Origin: JARBUG01 sp035628915 | GTDB lineage: Bacteria; Bacillota; Sulfobacillia; Symbiobacteriales; Symbiobacteriaceae | Length of the DNA: 64,000 nt | Reading direction: 5' to 3' | Assembly (NCBI GenBank): GCA_035628915.1 | Contig: DASPIW010000031.1 | Span: 62,001 to 126,000, forward strand | In this document: positions 1 to 10,680 of the stretch, piece after piece | How positions within the stretch are numbered: the stretch's first letter is position 1 | How the letters are laid out: each line of letters begins with the position of its first letter | Made by a program: the position numbers and the translations under genes | Notes under the pieces: generated by a model | Database searches by the model: none | Told to the model about the DNA's origin: nothing | Seen by the model: only the letters and a program-made list of their open reading frames with translations

Positions 1-863
1 TCGGCCTTCACCAGAGGCGCCCATTTGGGGTTCATGCCCGGGAAAAGATGGTGTTCGGTATGGTAGCCAAAGTTCATGTGCAGAACGTGGACCCACCGGG
101 GCGCCGTCACACTCAGACTGTTAGCCAGGGGGTCGTTGACGTCCGTCAGCGGGTTGAGCTGGTGGTTGGTGGAGATGTAGCAAATGACCAGGAAATTGGC
201 CATCATGACAGGCAGCAGGTAAGCGAAGAGCCACTTTCCGGGGCCGATCAACACGAGCAGCGAGAGCCAGAGCGTCCAGGGCAGTACAGCCTGCCCGATT
301 ACAGCCATCCGCTCCCGGGACTTGAACGCGCCGTTGTACCGCTTGAACATGAGCAGACCGTGGACGATGAAGAAGAGTGTAAACGAAGTGAAGTTGGCCG
401 TCGCCCGGACCCAGTTCGGCAGCCGGTACACCCAGCGCAAGGCCGGGCGCCGGTATAGCTCTTCCATGGTGGCCCAGGCGTCGGGGTCGATGTCGGCATC
501 CTGCGTGTGGGCGTGGTGCTCCATGTTGTGCCACTTCCGCCAGAGCTTCGGACCCACGCCAAACTGGACGAACGCAACTCCGCCAAGCAGATCGCGCAGC
601 CAGGCCGTCCTCACCACCGAGCCGTGCAGGATTTCGTGCGCGAGGAAGCCCATGCCGGCGAAGCCCGTGCCAATCGCCAACGAAAGGGCCAGCATGACCA
701 GCGGATGGAGCGTATAAAGACCAATGGCGGCAATGCCGGCCACGGTAATCGTCAGGTAGGCCAAGCCGCCCCACAGGCGCTCCGGCGCCGGCCTGAATGC
801 CTTTTCGGGCAGATGAGGCGCCACGCGGGAAGCATACCACCCAATCGGGTGCCGTTCGTTCAT
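1..863 (-). CDS. Membrane fatty acid desaturase-type enzyme (C-terminus beyond the left edge)
   Basis: An ATG at 863 opens a frame that runs off the left edge with 287 codons visible. It carries the three histidine boxes of the membrane di-iron desaturase/hydroxylase family: HEILH at residues 76-80, HNMEHH at 112-117 and YHTEHH near residue 275, with hydrophobic segments at about 34-70 and 185-215. Family members hold two irons with these histidines and oxidise a lipid acyl chain at the membrane. AAAGGGG lies 9 bases before the ATG. The substrate cannot be told from sequence. The gene is divergent from nothing and its downstream neighbour is not visible. Confidence 0.85.
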   Translation of the reverse strand, partial: MNERHPIGWYASRVAPHLPEKAFRPAPERLWGGLAYLTITVAGIAAIGLYTLHPLVMLALSLAIGTGFAGMGFLAHEILHGSVVRTAWLRDLLGGVAFVQFGVGPKLWRKWHNMEHHAHTQDADIDPDAWATMEELYRRPALRWVYRLPNWVRATANFTSFTLFFIVHGLLMFKRYNGAFKSRERMAVIGQAVLPWTLWLSLLVLIGPGKWLFAYLLPVMMANFLVICYISTNHQLNPLTDVNDPLANSLSVTAPRWVHVLHMNFGYHTEHHLFPGMNPKWAPLVKA

Positions 864-981
864 CAGGCTGAGCCCCTTTCCGGATTTCCGCAACAAAGTG
901 ATCACAAATGTTCTATCTACTAGGATAGACCAGAGTGCCCGGGTTCACATCTGCCCCGGGGGTCAACGTGAGTCACAAAAA

Positions 982-1004
982 CAACCGCCCGGTGCGGGCG
1001 GTTG
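982..1004 (-). terminator. Rho-independent terminator of the response-regulator/kinase operon
   Basis: A hairpin with a 10-bp GC-rich stem (CAACCGCCCG paired with CGGGCGGTTG) and a 3-base loop is followed on the minus strand by TTTTTG. It lies 40 bases after the stop codon of the response regulator gene. Confidence 0.8.
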
Positions 1005-1043
1005 CTGTGTCCTGCGGTATGGTCCGGACGGATAGTCACAAAG

Positions 1044-1715
1044 CTAAACCAAATCCAGCTCCTGCGCCGTCAGTACGGCCTGCACCCGATCCCGGGCGCC
1101 GAGCTTGGCAAAAACGGCCCGCACGTGGTGCTTCACGGTGCCCAGCCCAATGTGCAGCTGCTCGGCGATATCCTGGTTGGTCGCGCCGGAGACAATCAGC
1201 CGGAGCACTTCGGTTTCGCGGTCGGTCAGCGGCTCCGCCAAAGGCCGCGCTTTCGGCTTGGCTGGCGCGGCCTGGCCCGCCAGGCGGCTGAACTCCTTGA
1301 GCACCCGGGCCGTCACCTGGGGCTGCAGGAGCGCCTCGCCCCGGGCGACCACCCGAATCGCATGCGAAAGTTCGTCATACTCGGCGTCCTTGAGCAGATA
1401 GCCCCGGGCGCCGGCCGAAATGCCTTCGTAAATATACTCGTCGTCGTCAAACGTCGTCAGGATGATGATACCGGCCCGCGTGCCGCGCCTGACCAGCTCC
1501 CGGGTGGCGTGGACGCCGTCCATTACGGGCATGCGCACATCCATCAAAATGACGTCCGGTTCCAGCCGCTCCGCCATCTCGATCGCCTCCTGCCCATTGC
1601 CGGCCTCGCCGACCACGGCCATGTCCGGGTTGCGGTTGAGCAGTCCCGCCAGACCCGCCCGGAGAATCGTCTGATCATCCACCAGCATGATGCGGATTCG
1701 TTTTGTTTCGCTCAC
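1044..1715 (-). CDS. NarL/LuxR-family response regulator
   Basis: A 223-residue two-component response regulator. The receiver domain (about 7-125) has the acidic pair D13-D14, the phospho-acceptor D59 in LMDVRMP, the switch Thr in ILTTFDD and the conserved Lys in YLLKDA. A linker then leads to a LuxR-type helix-turn-helix (about 158-220) with LTDRETEVLRL and the TNQDIAEQLHIGLGTVKHH recognition region. The start is GTG, with TGGGGGC upstream lying inside the end of the kinase gene. The kinase stop is 4 bases away, so the pair is translationally coupled and almost certainly works together. Target genes are not evident. Confidence 0.95.
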   Translation of the reverse strand: MSETKRIRIMLVDDQTILRAGLAGLLNRNPDMAVVGEAGNGQEAIEMAERLEPDVILMDVRMPVMDGVHATRELVRRGTRAGIIILTTFDDDEYIYEGISAGARGYLLKDAEYDELSHAIRVVARGEALLQPQVTARVLKEFSRLAGQAAPAKPKARPLAEPLTDRETEVLRLIVSGATNQDIAEQLHIGLGTVKHHVRAVFAKLGARDRVQAVLTAQELDLV

Positions 1716-1719
1716 GTTG

Positions 1720-3795
1720 TCATGCCCCCATCGGGAGTACGAGCTTGACCTGGAAGCCTCCGGGCGGAATCGGCCCGGCCGTCACTTCGCCCAGCAGGGC
1801 GTCGGCCCGCTCTTTGATGCCCATCAGTCCGAACCCGCTCTGCCCCGGATCTGTGCGGCGCGGGCCGCCGCGGTCGTCGTTTGTCACCGTCAGGGTTATG
1901 CGGTCGGAAAGCTGCAGGAGCTCCACCCAGACCCGCCTTGCCCGTGCATGTTTCTGGATATTGGTCAGGCTCTCCTGCACGGTGCGGTACAAGGTAATGC
2001 GGGCTGCCGTGGAAAGCGGCTCGAAATCGCCTTGAATGCGCAGAATCACTTCGGCATTGTTGCCCGTCTGCCAGGTCTTGACCAGATCGGTAATCGCAAC
2101 GGAGAGCGGGCGGTCGAACCGTTCCAGCGTCTCCACCATTTCACGGGCCGTCCCCATCGCCGTTTCGATCACGTGCCGAGCGGAGGCAATGTGCTGCATG
2201 GCGGCCTGAGCGTCCTCATCGGCCAGCTGCTCCGCATACTGCAGTTCCATAATGACGATCGTAAGGTGATGGCCGAGGCCGTCATGGATTTCTCGGGCCA
2301 TGCGAATCCGCTCCCGGGCGATGGCCATGCGCCGCAGCTCGGCGAGGCGGACCTCCAGAAGGCGGTTCACTTCGGCCAACTGTTCGGCGTATAGGACCGC
2401 CCGCTGCCGGTCTTCCATCTGGCGCTGGGTCATGAAGGCCATGACGCCCCCGAAGAAGTTGGTCACTGCAAAGGCCGCCGTCAGGGTCAGCAGGAGGCCC
2501 GGGCGCCCCGTAAACTGATCGGTCATCCACATGGCGGCGCCGGACAACAGCGTGGGGAAGAGCACGCTAGCGGCCAGCCAGCGGTTGACGGGCGGTACCA
2601 GAAAGACCATCTGGGCCGCTATGATCAGGAACAGGTGATTGACCAGCGGTTCGCTGGAGACGATGACCAGCCAGACGACCAGCCCGGCCTGAAAGACCAG
2701 TGCAAGCGAACGGTTCCACGGCTGCCGGGAGAGGGCGGTCAGCCCATAGGCCCCCAGCAGGGCGGGACCCCCGCCGGCCATGTAGACCCAGCGCCCGGAA
2801 CCCGCGACCAATAGCGATGCCAGCATGACGCCCGTCGTCACGACAATGACGATGATGTTCCAGATGTGATACACCCGGACGGGGTCCGTCCAGCGCACTG
2901 CCGGAGTGGAGGGCGGGAGTGGATCCAAGGGGAGGACATCCGGGGCGGCATCCCCCTCGTCCAACTCGTCCAACTCATCTTCGGCGCCGGGGCGCAGCGT
3001 CCGGACCACCTGGCGGACTTCGGCCATCAAATCCTTGGCCTGAAGGCGGGCGGCCCGGGCCGTCTGCCGGTTCAGCGGCAGGATTTGCTCCCGCAGGGCG
3101 TCCAACCGGGAGGTCATGTCGGTCAGGCGGGTGAGGAGCGTCATGCAGATCGTTTGCGCGAGCCGTTCACGCTCCTCGGCTTCCGTGAGGTGGTTTACGC
3201 GCAGTTCATAGGCACGAAGGGTGTGGTGCCGCAGGTCAACGCCGTGCAGCAGTTCCTGGGCAAGGCGCTTCTGCTTCTCCTGCTGAACGGCGGTGAACGT
3301 GACAAACGCAGCGAACAGCAGGTAGGCCAGGTACATGCCGATGGTGGCGACCATGCTGGCGCCCGGGTCGGGGGAAATGGCCAGGTACAGCGTCAGCCAC
3401 AGGGCCGCCACGATGCCCACGAACCAGGCCCACCGCCGCACCGGTGTAATGTAAACGCCCTGAACGGCCACCATGACAAACAGGAATCGGGTCAGGCCGC
3501 CGTCCAGCGCGTAAATGGCGCTCACGAGGGCAGCCTGGCCCAGCAGATAAAGCCAGAGGAAGCCGGGAGACCGGTCCGGGTGGAAGACTCGGGTGCGCGA
3601 CCAGCCGACCAGGTACAGCAGTGCGATTAGCCCTGCAACCCCGTGCCGCAAAGCAGGCTGCTCGCCTTCCGCAAAGGGCGAGAGCAGCGGCAGAAGCAGC
3701 AGCATCAGCGCGGCAAACAGGTTGATCTGGTGCGGATAGCCCGTGCGAAACAGCGCGTCCATGGCGCCCGTGGCCCTGGTTTTCATCTCTTCCAT
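1720..3795 (-). CDS. Membrane sensor histidine kinase with a duplicated membrane/DHp half
   Basis: A 691-residue HisKA_3-type kinase, far longer than the usual 350-450. Residues 20-170 hold about six membrane segments, followed by a coiled coil and ERERLAQTIC (208-217), which aligns with a HisKA_3 motif but has Cys217 where the phospho-His should be. A Pro/Asp-rich linker (270-305) leads to a second membrane block (308-455), then the real dimerisation motif ERIRMAREIHDGLGHH with H504. The ATPase domain follows, with N-box QESLTNIQKHA (607-617) and G-box GFGLMGIKERA (654-664). The two membrane blocks resemble each other (VQGVYITPVRRW versus AQMVFLVPPVNRW), so this looks like an internal duplication. 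Its partner is the downstream response regulator. The signal is unknown. Confidence 0.9.
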   Translation of the reverse strand: MEEMKTRATGAMDALFRTGYPHQINLFAALMLLLLPLLSPFAEGEQPALRHGVAGLIALLYLVGWSRTRVFHPDRSPGFLWLYLLGQAALVSAIYALDGGLTRFLFVMVAVQGVYITPVRRWAWFVGIVAALWLTLYLAISPDPGASMVATIGMYLAYLLFAAFVTFTAVQQEKQKRLAQELLHGVDLRHHTLRAYELRVNHLTEAEERERLAQTICMTLLTRLTDMTSRLDALREQILPLNRQTARAARLQAKDLMAEVRQVVRTLRPGAEDELDELDEGDAAPDVLPLDPLPPSTPAVRWTDPVRVYHIWNIIVIVVTTGVMLASLLVAGSGRWVYMAGGGPALLGAYGLTALSRQPWNRSLALVFQAGLVVWLVIVSSEPLVNHLFLIIAAQMVFLVPPVNRWLAASVLFPTLLSGAAMWMTDQFTGRPGLLLTLTAAFAVTNFFGGVMAFMTQRQMEDRQRAVLYAEQLAEVNRLLEVRLAELRRMAIARERIRMAREIHDGLGHHLTIVIMELQYAEQLADEDAQAAMQHIASARHVIETAMGTAREMVETLERFDRPLSVAITDLVKTWQTGNNAEVILRIQGDFEPLSTAARITLYRTVQESLTNIQKHARARRVWVELLQLSDRITLTVTNDDRGGPRRTDPGQSGFGLMGIKERADALLGEVTAGPIPPGGFQVKLVLPMGA

Positions 3796-3801
3796 GGGAA
3801 T

Positions 3802-3807
3802 ATTGTA
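3802..3807 (-). promoter_or_regulatory. Possible -10 box (TACAAT) of the sensor kinase gene
   Basis: TACAAT on the minus strand lies only 6 bases before the kinase ATG at 3795, and no ribosome site precedes that ATG. If used, the transcript would begin at or beside the start codon (leaderless). No good -35 box is seen 16-18 bases upstream, and the next in-frame ATG three codons later has only a weak GGAAGAG before it. Confidence 0.35.
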
Positions 3808-3842
3808 TCACAGAGCCCGGCCATGCTTGAGCCGCATGGGGA

Positions 3843-3866
3843 CATTCGGATTTCGTATACCGAATG
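3843..3866. promoter_or_regulatory. Dyad between the divergent kinase and aconitase genes (possible operator)
   Basis: CATTCGG and CCGAATG form a perfect 7-bp inverted repeat with a 10-base spacer. It sits about 25 bp upstream of the likely aconitase -35 box and about 35 bp upstream of the possible kinase -10 box, a place where a dimeric regulator could act on both genes. No regulator is identified. Confidence 0.4.
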
Positions 3867-3890
3867 CGATCGGCACCATGCTACTATTCA

Positions 3891-3919
3891 TTTACGGCAT
3901 CCGTCCGATAGTCTAGAAT
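3891..3919 (+). promoter_or_regulatory. Sigma-A-like promoter of the aconitase gene
   Basis: TTTACG, a 17-base spacer and TAGAAT on the plus strand. Transcription would start near 3926, leaving an untranslated leader of about 85 bases before the ATG at 4010. Confidence 0.55.
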
Positions 3920-4009
3920 AATGACGGTATATGAACCCTAATAACCCTTTGTCCCCGCCCGAACAGCAAAGGAATTGCCGACACTTTCAGGGAATTGAGG
4001 GATAGTCAC

Positions 4010-6682
<2,673 letters not shown>

Positions 6683-6692
6683 AGAAACGTAT

Positions 6693-6719
6693 AACCGGGA
6701 GGCGCCTTGCCTCCCGGTT
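6693..6719 (+). terminator. Terminator of acnA
   Basis: An 11-bp perfect stem (AACCGGGAGGC with GCCTCCCGGTT) around a 5-base loop, 10 bases after the acnA stop. It is followed by GGTCTTTGCTT, so the U-tract is weak. Confidence 0.7.
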
Positions 6720-6785
6720 GGTCTTTGCTTACTGTGTCCACGCAAAATTGCGCGAAGGTGCCCAAGTCTCGCCCGCAAACCCTAG

Positions 6786-6840
6786 TGGAACCTGCGGCAG
6801 GACCGGCGACCTGGCACGTCGTGAGGTTGGGCAGGTTCCA
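6786..6840 (-). terminator. Weak candidate terminator of the zinc-ribbon membrane protein gene
   Basis: TGGAACCTGC and GCAGGTTCCA are perfect 10-base inverted arms separated by 35 bases, ending directly beside the TAA stop at 6841. There is no T-run, so this could be a processing or unrelated structure. Confidence 0.3.
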
Positions 6841-7773
6841 TTATGCGGTTCTGCGCCAGTGGTCAAAGCCCAGCGCCAACGCTACAGCGCCCACGTAGTA
6901 AGGCAGCAACAGGAAAATGAAATAACCCGGCCCCTCCGCAGTCATCCCATAGGCCATCGAGTTCTCCTGAACCCAGTCGGGCGGCAGCGCGAACCGCCAC
7001 GCCCAGATGATCAGCACCGGCGCCAGGGCTACGGGCAGGAACCGGCCCCACCTGGCGGCCGGATGGCCACCTCTGTAGGCCGCCCACGCCAGCACGCCAA
7101 GCATCAGCAGCGCCGGTACGGTGGCGGCGCCCTGGGCATGTGCGTTGTTTTCGCCGCCCATGCTGAAACCGGAATGCTCGACCCGGTACTCGCCGTCCCA
7201 CCGGCTCTGGTACGACGTGTACCCGCTCACGTTGACGGTCGGCTCCCAGGGCGCCGCAAACGTGAGCGAAGCCAGAGTGATGCCGATCAGGAGCATCAGC
7301 CGCCAGCCCCGCCACAGCATGCGTGGATCAAACGGCCCCAGTTCGCCCCGGCGGAACGCATCCTTCACGAAGATGACCGTCGCCGCCGCCCAGAAGATGA
7401 ATCCTAGGCTGAGCCCGGACACCAGGGCGGTAGTCGTGACAAAAACGCCCGCGGCGATCGACCCCAGCATGGGCCGCCTTACCCAGGCGGGCCGGGGCAA
7501 CTGCGCCCACCAGGCGGGCATGAGCGTATCGAGCACCAGCAGCACCAGGACCGCCAGCCACGCCAGGGCGCCGATTACGCCTGGCGACGGACCACTGCCC
7601 CAGGTGAGCCAAGCAGCCACGAACAGGCCGACCGCAATCCAGACCGGCTTGTTGGCCGCGTCATTCCAGGCCGCCGGTCGGGCGGTTGACAGAGGCGAGA
7701 CCGGGGCGCCACAGGACGGGCAGAACTTCGGAGCGGTTGGCGGTAGCAGCTGGCCGCAGTTTGCGCAATGCAA
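6841..7773 (-). CDS. Zinc-ribbon multi-pass membrane protein of unknown function
   Basis: A 310-residue protein with an N-terminal zinc ribbon (CANCG at residues 3-7 and CPSCG about 20 residues later). About seven hydrophobic segments follow, with one extracytoplasmic-looking polar stretch (GYTSYQSRWDGEYRVEH) between two of them. I start it at a TTG at 7773 because AGAGGGGA lies 8 bases upstream; an in-frame GTG at 7791 sits upstream of that ribosome site. TATAAT lies 35 bases before the TTG. No enzyme motif is seen. Zinc-ribbon plus membrane architecture is common in uncharacterised Firmicute proteins. Confidence 0.75.
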   Translation of the reverse strand: MHCANCGQLLPPTAPKFCPSCGAPVSPLSTARPAAWNDAANKPVWIAVGLFVAAWLTWGSGPSPGVIGALAWLAVLVLLVLDTLMPAWWAQLPRPAWVRRPMLGSIAAGVFVTTTALVSGLSLGFIFWAAATVIFVKDAFRRGELGPFDPRMLWRGWRLMLLIGITLASLTFAAPWEPTVNVSGYTSYQSRWDGEYRVEHSGFSMGGENNAHAQGAATVPALLMLGVLAWAAYRGGHPAARWGRFLPVALAPVLIIWAWRFALPPDWVQENSMAYGMTAEGPGYFIFLLLPYYVGAVALALGFDHWRRTA

Positions 7774-7808
7774 TGAATCGTCCCCTCTCACCCTCTATGC
7801 CTTTCGTA

Positions 7809-7814
7809 ATTATA
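7809..7814 (-). promoter_or_regulatory. -10 box TATAAT of the zinc-ribbon gene
   Basis: A perfect TATAAT on the minus strand just after the terminator hairpin of the upstream gene. The -35 position falls within that hairpin and shows no clear TTGACA. Confidence 0.45.
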
Positions 7815-7822
7815 ACATACAA

Positions 7823-7844
7823 GGACCCCCGTAAGAGGGGGTCC
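7823..7844 (-). terminator. Terminator between two membrane protein genes
   Basis: An 8-bp stem (GGACCCCC with GGGGGTCC) and a 6-base loop, 6 bases after the stop of the 128-residue membrane protein gene, followed by TTGTATGTTATAATT on the minus strand. Confidence 0.65.
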
Positions 7845-7850
7845 CTCATT

Positions 7851-8237
7851 CTACTTGGATGGCATGGGGGCAGCGGTGGGCCTTCGACGGCGCCCGACCA
7901 CGCCGGCCACCGCGGCGTACTTCAGTTCGGCGACCAGACCGGCCGCCAGAGCCGTCAGAATCTCCCCTGGCGCCTTCTCGGCCAGCGCGGGAGCCAGCAC
8001 CACCAGGCTGACCAGCCAGGCCGCCACAGCGCAGCCCAGGCCACTCAGCAGCGCCCGCGAGAGCCTCTCCTTCGGCGTCACCGCTCCAGCCGCCGCCATC
8101 CAACCTACCCCGGCGTAGACCGCAACGGGAATCACCGTGCCCAGTGGCGACGGCAGTGCGATTCCCCGCCACATCAGCAGACCAAGCACTCCACTGTAGG
8201 CCGCCCCGAACAGGGCGCCCACCAAGCATTGCCGCAT
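7851..8237 (-). CDS. Small four-segment membrane protein, function unknown
   Basis: A 128-residue hydrophobic protein with about four membrane segments (roughly 2-22, 32-50, 60-85 and 92-112) and a basic tail GRRRRP. AGGGG lies 9 bases before the ATG. It ends in its own terminator and is not clearly co-transcribed with the heme genes on its upstream side. No family is recognised. Confidence 0.7.
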   Translation of the reverse strand: MRQCLVGALFGAAYSGVLGLLMWRGIALPSPLGTVIPVAVYAGVGWMAAAGAVTPKERLSRALLSGLGCAVAAWLVSLVVLAPALAEKAPGEILTALAAGLVAELKYAAVAGVVGRRRRPTAAPMPSK

Positions 8238-8312
8238 CTATTCAACCCCTGTTGACCGAACGTCCTGAGTCATTAAATGCGGGGTTGTCCTGCCGTATGC
8301 CGGCATGCGTAA

Positions 8313-8342
8313 GGGCCGGCCACCCTGCAAGGTGACCGGCCC
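8313..8342 (-). terminator. Terminator of the hemE-hemH-hemY operon
   Basis: GGGCCGGTCACCT and its near-perfect complement form a 12-13 bp hairpin just after the hemY stop. The following TTACGC has only a short T content. Confidence 0.6.
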
Positions 8343-8346
8343 GTGA

Positions 8347-9738
8347 TTATGCCTTCCAACCCAGATGCTTTATCACCTTATCCGCCGCCGTGGTGCCTTC
8401 CCGGACGCAGTCGCCCAGACCGACGCCCCGGTAGGCGGCGCCTGCCAGGTAGAGCCCGGGCTGCGCCTCCATCAGCTTATCCACCCGGTCCATCCGGTTC
8501 AAATGGCCCACCCGGTACTGCGCCATCGACCTGGGCCACCGGAAAATGCGGTGCAGAATCGGCTCCGCATCCAGCCCCATCGTCTTTTTCAGGGCGCCCT
8601 TGACGGCTGCCAGAATCGCCTCGTCGGACTCCTTCGTCCAGTCCTTGCCATGGCCCCGGCCCACGAAGCAGCGCAGCAGCACCTTGTCGTCGGGTGTTGA
8701 ATGGGGCCACTTGGTGCTGACCCAGGTACTGGCGGAGATGTCCAGCGGCTCCGCCTCCGGCACGAGGAAGCCCGTCGCATTCAGCGGATGCTTTACGTCC
8801 GACCGGTTATAGGCGACGGCTACCACACACGAATTGTTGTAGGGAATTTCGTTCAGTTCCGCCGCCACTTCGCCGCGGAACTCCTTCATCAAATCCGCCG
8901 CCACATAGGCCGGTACGGCCAGCACCACGGCGTCTGCGTCGATCCGCTCCCCGGTGGAAAGCGCGACTTCGTATTTGCCACCGGCCGCCTTCAGCGCCGT
9001 CACCTCGGTCGACGTCCGGAAATCCACGCCCGGGCTGGCCTTCACCACCGCCTGGAGAGCGGAGTTCAGGCCCGTCTGAACGGTCTGGAAGGCGCTGCCC
9101 GTGGTGCTCTTGGGCTTATTGGCCTTATTCCGCCAGCCCTGCAGCAGCAGGCTGCCGCCTTCCTTCTCCATCTTCACAAACGAAGGGAAGGTGCAGCGGA
9201 TGCTGACGTTCTCCCAGTCACCGCCGTGAATACCGCCCATGAGCGGCCCGGCGACATTCTCCAGCACCTCGCGGCCGAACCGGCGGCCCACGAAGCTGCC
9301 AATCGACTCGTCCGCATCATCCTTCTTCAGGGGCATGAGCGGCTCCAAACCAGCCCGCAGCTTGCCGATGGGCGAGAGCAGGCGCGTCTTCAGGAACGGC
9401 CAGACTTCGGTCGGAATCATGATGTTCATGCCCACCGGCAGGCTCTCCATCTGCCCCTTGTGCAGAATGTAGGTCGACTTGCACCGGGGGTTGGTGCCCA
9501 CGACCGGCAGGCCGAGCTCCTTCGCCAGCTGGCCGAACCATGGCTTGTAGGACAGGTACGAATCCGGACCGTGTTCGATGATCATACCGTCGACGACTTC
9601 CGTCTTCGCCTTGCCGCCCAGTGTGGCGTCGCGCTCTACGAGGATGATCCGGGCATCCGCCTTTGCCTGCTTGTTCAGGTGGTAGGCCACGGCCAGACCC
9701 GTGGCGCCGCCGCCCACGATGACGATGGTTTGGCTCAT
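8347..9738 (-). CDS. hemY: Protoporphyrinogen/coproporphyrinogen III oxidase (HemY/CgoX)
   Basis: A 463-residue FAD enzyme that oxidises coproporphyrinogen III (or protoporphyrinogen IX) late in heme synthesis. The N-terminus has the Rossmann dinucleotide site IVIVGGGATGLAVAYHL. Family features are EHGPDSYLSYKP (substrate region) and the C-terminal FAD contact GLYLAGAAYRGVGLGDCV. The ATG at 9738 is chosen because it directly precedes the FAD motif; GAGGAG lies 12 bases upstream. It is 7 bases downstream of hemH. In Firmicutes this gene order goes with the coproporphyrin-dependent route (CgoX, CpfC, ChdC); no chdC (hemQ) is visible here. Confidence 0.93.
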   Translation of the reverse strand: MSQTIVIVGGGATGLAVAYHLNKQAKADARIILVERDATLGGKAKTEVVDGMIIEHGPDSYLSYKPWFGQLAKELGLPVVGTNPRCKSTYILHKGQMESLPVGMNIMIPTEVWPFLKTRLLSPIGKLRAGLEPLMPLKKDDADESIGSFVGRRFGREVLENVAGPLMGGIHGGDWENVSIRCTFPSFVKMEKEGGSLLLQGWRNKANKPKSTTGSAFQTVQTGLNSALQAVVKASPGVDFRTSTEVTALKAAGGKYEVALSTGERIDADAVVLAVPAYVAADLMKEFRGEVAAELNEIPYNNSCVVAVAYNRSDVKHPLNATGFLVPEAEPLDISASTWVSTKWPHSTPDDKVLLRCFVGRGHGKDWTKESDEAILAAVKGALKKTMGLDAEPILHRIFRWPRSMAQYRVGHLNRMDRVDKLMEAQPGLYLAGAAYRGVGLGDCVREGTTAADKVIKHLGWKA

Positions 9739-9745
9739 ACGCTGG

Positions 9746-10678
9746 CTACACTCCTCTGGCATAGCGGCGGACCACATCGGCCAGGGCCTTGCACAGAAGG
9801 GGATGGTCGTTCAGCATCCCGGTGCGCTCAAAGTGCACTCCCAGCTTCTCCGCCTCTTGCTTTAGTTCGATATCCAGGTCATATAGAACTTCCAGATGGT
9901 CCGAGATAAAGCCCACAGCAGCCACCAGCACATGCTTTTCTCCGGCGGCGGCCAATTCGGCTACCTTTGCCCGCACCTCAGGCCCCAGCCAGGGCTCAGG
10001 GGTGCGCCCGGCGCTCTGGTACGCATAGTCAGTCTTTGTAATGTCCGTCGCGGCGGCAATCGCCTGGCCCATCTCCCGCAAGTGGGCCGGGTAGGGGTCG
10101 TTCCAGGTCAGAATCCGCTCCGGCAGGCTGTGGCAGGTGAAGACCACCGTCGGGTCGGCGCCGGCGGGGAACTTCGCCAGCGCCCCCTGCATCTGCTCAA
10201 TTTCCGCCTGAATGAACGGCGGCTCCAGGTGCCAGCTGAAGACCTTGGCGAACTCGATGCCGGGCGCCGGCAGCTCGGCAAGCGCAGCGTCGAGCCGCTC
10301 AAAGTAGGCCCCCGAGCTCATGCGGGAGCCCTGGGGCGCCAGCACGATGCCGACCGCCTTGCGAATACCGTCATCGTACATCTGCCGGACGACGTCCTTG
10401 ATGAACGGGTGCCAGTGGCGGTTTGCCCCGTACACCCGGTACTCCACGGCATCGCCGCTCGCGGCCAGCTCCCGGGCCACGCCGCGGGTCTGTGCGATGG
10501 AGATCTCATTGAGACGGGAGATGCCGCCGATGGCCTCGTACCGCCGGAGGAGCTCCGCCAGCTGTTCAGGTGTCGGGGGGCGCCCCCGGCGAATGTCCGT
10601 GTAGTATGGCAGTACGTCCTCCCGCGTGTTCGGGCTGCCGTACGCCATCACCAGAACGCCGACGACCGGCTTGGACAA
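9746..10678 (-). CDS. hemH: Ferrochelatase (coproporphyrin ferrochelatase type)
   Basis: A 310-residue ferrochelatase inserting Fe2+ into the porphyrin. Seen are the N-terminal GVLVMAYGSP, the RRYEAIGGISRLNEIS substrate region, FTCHSLPERIL with the catalytic His near residue 179, and VAAVGFISDHLEVLYDLD with the conserved acidic residues. Length matches the monofunctional soluble Gram-positive enzyme. It starts 2 bases after hemE and ends 7 bases before hemY, so the three are one translationally tight operon. Confidence 0.95.
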   Translation of the reverse strand: MSKPVVGVLVMAYGSPNTREDVLPYYTDIRRGRPPTPEQLAELLRRYEAIGGISRLNEISIAQTRGVARELAASGDAVEYRVYGANRHWHPFIKDVVRQMYDDGIRKAVGIVLAPQGSRMSSGAYFERLDAALAELPAPGIEFAKVFSWHLEPPFIQAEIEQMQGALAKFPAGADPTVVFTCHSLPERILTWNDPYPAHLREMGQAIAAATDITKTDYAYQSAGRTPEPWLGPEVRAKVAELAAAGEKHVLVAAVGFISDHLEVLYDLDIELKQEAEKLGVHFERTGMLNDHPLLCKALADVVRRYARGV

Positions 10679-10680
10679 GG

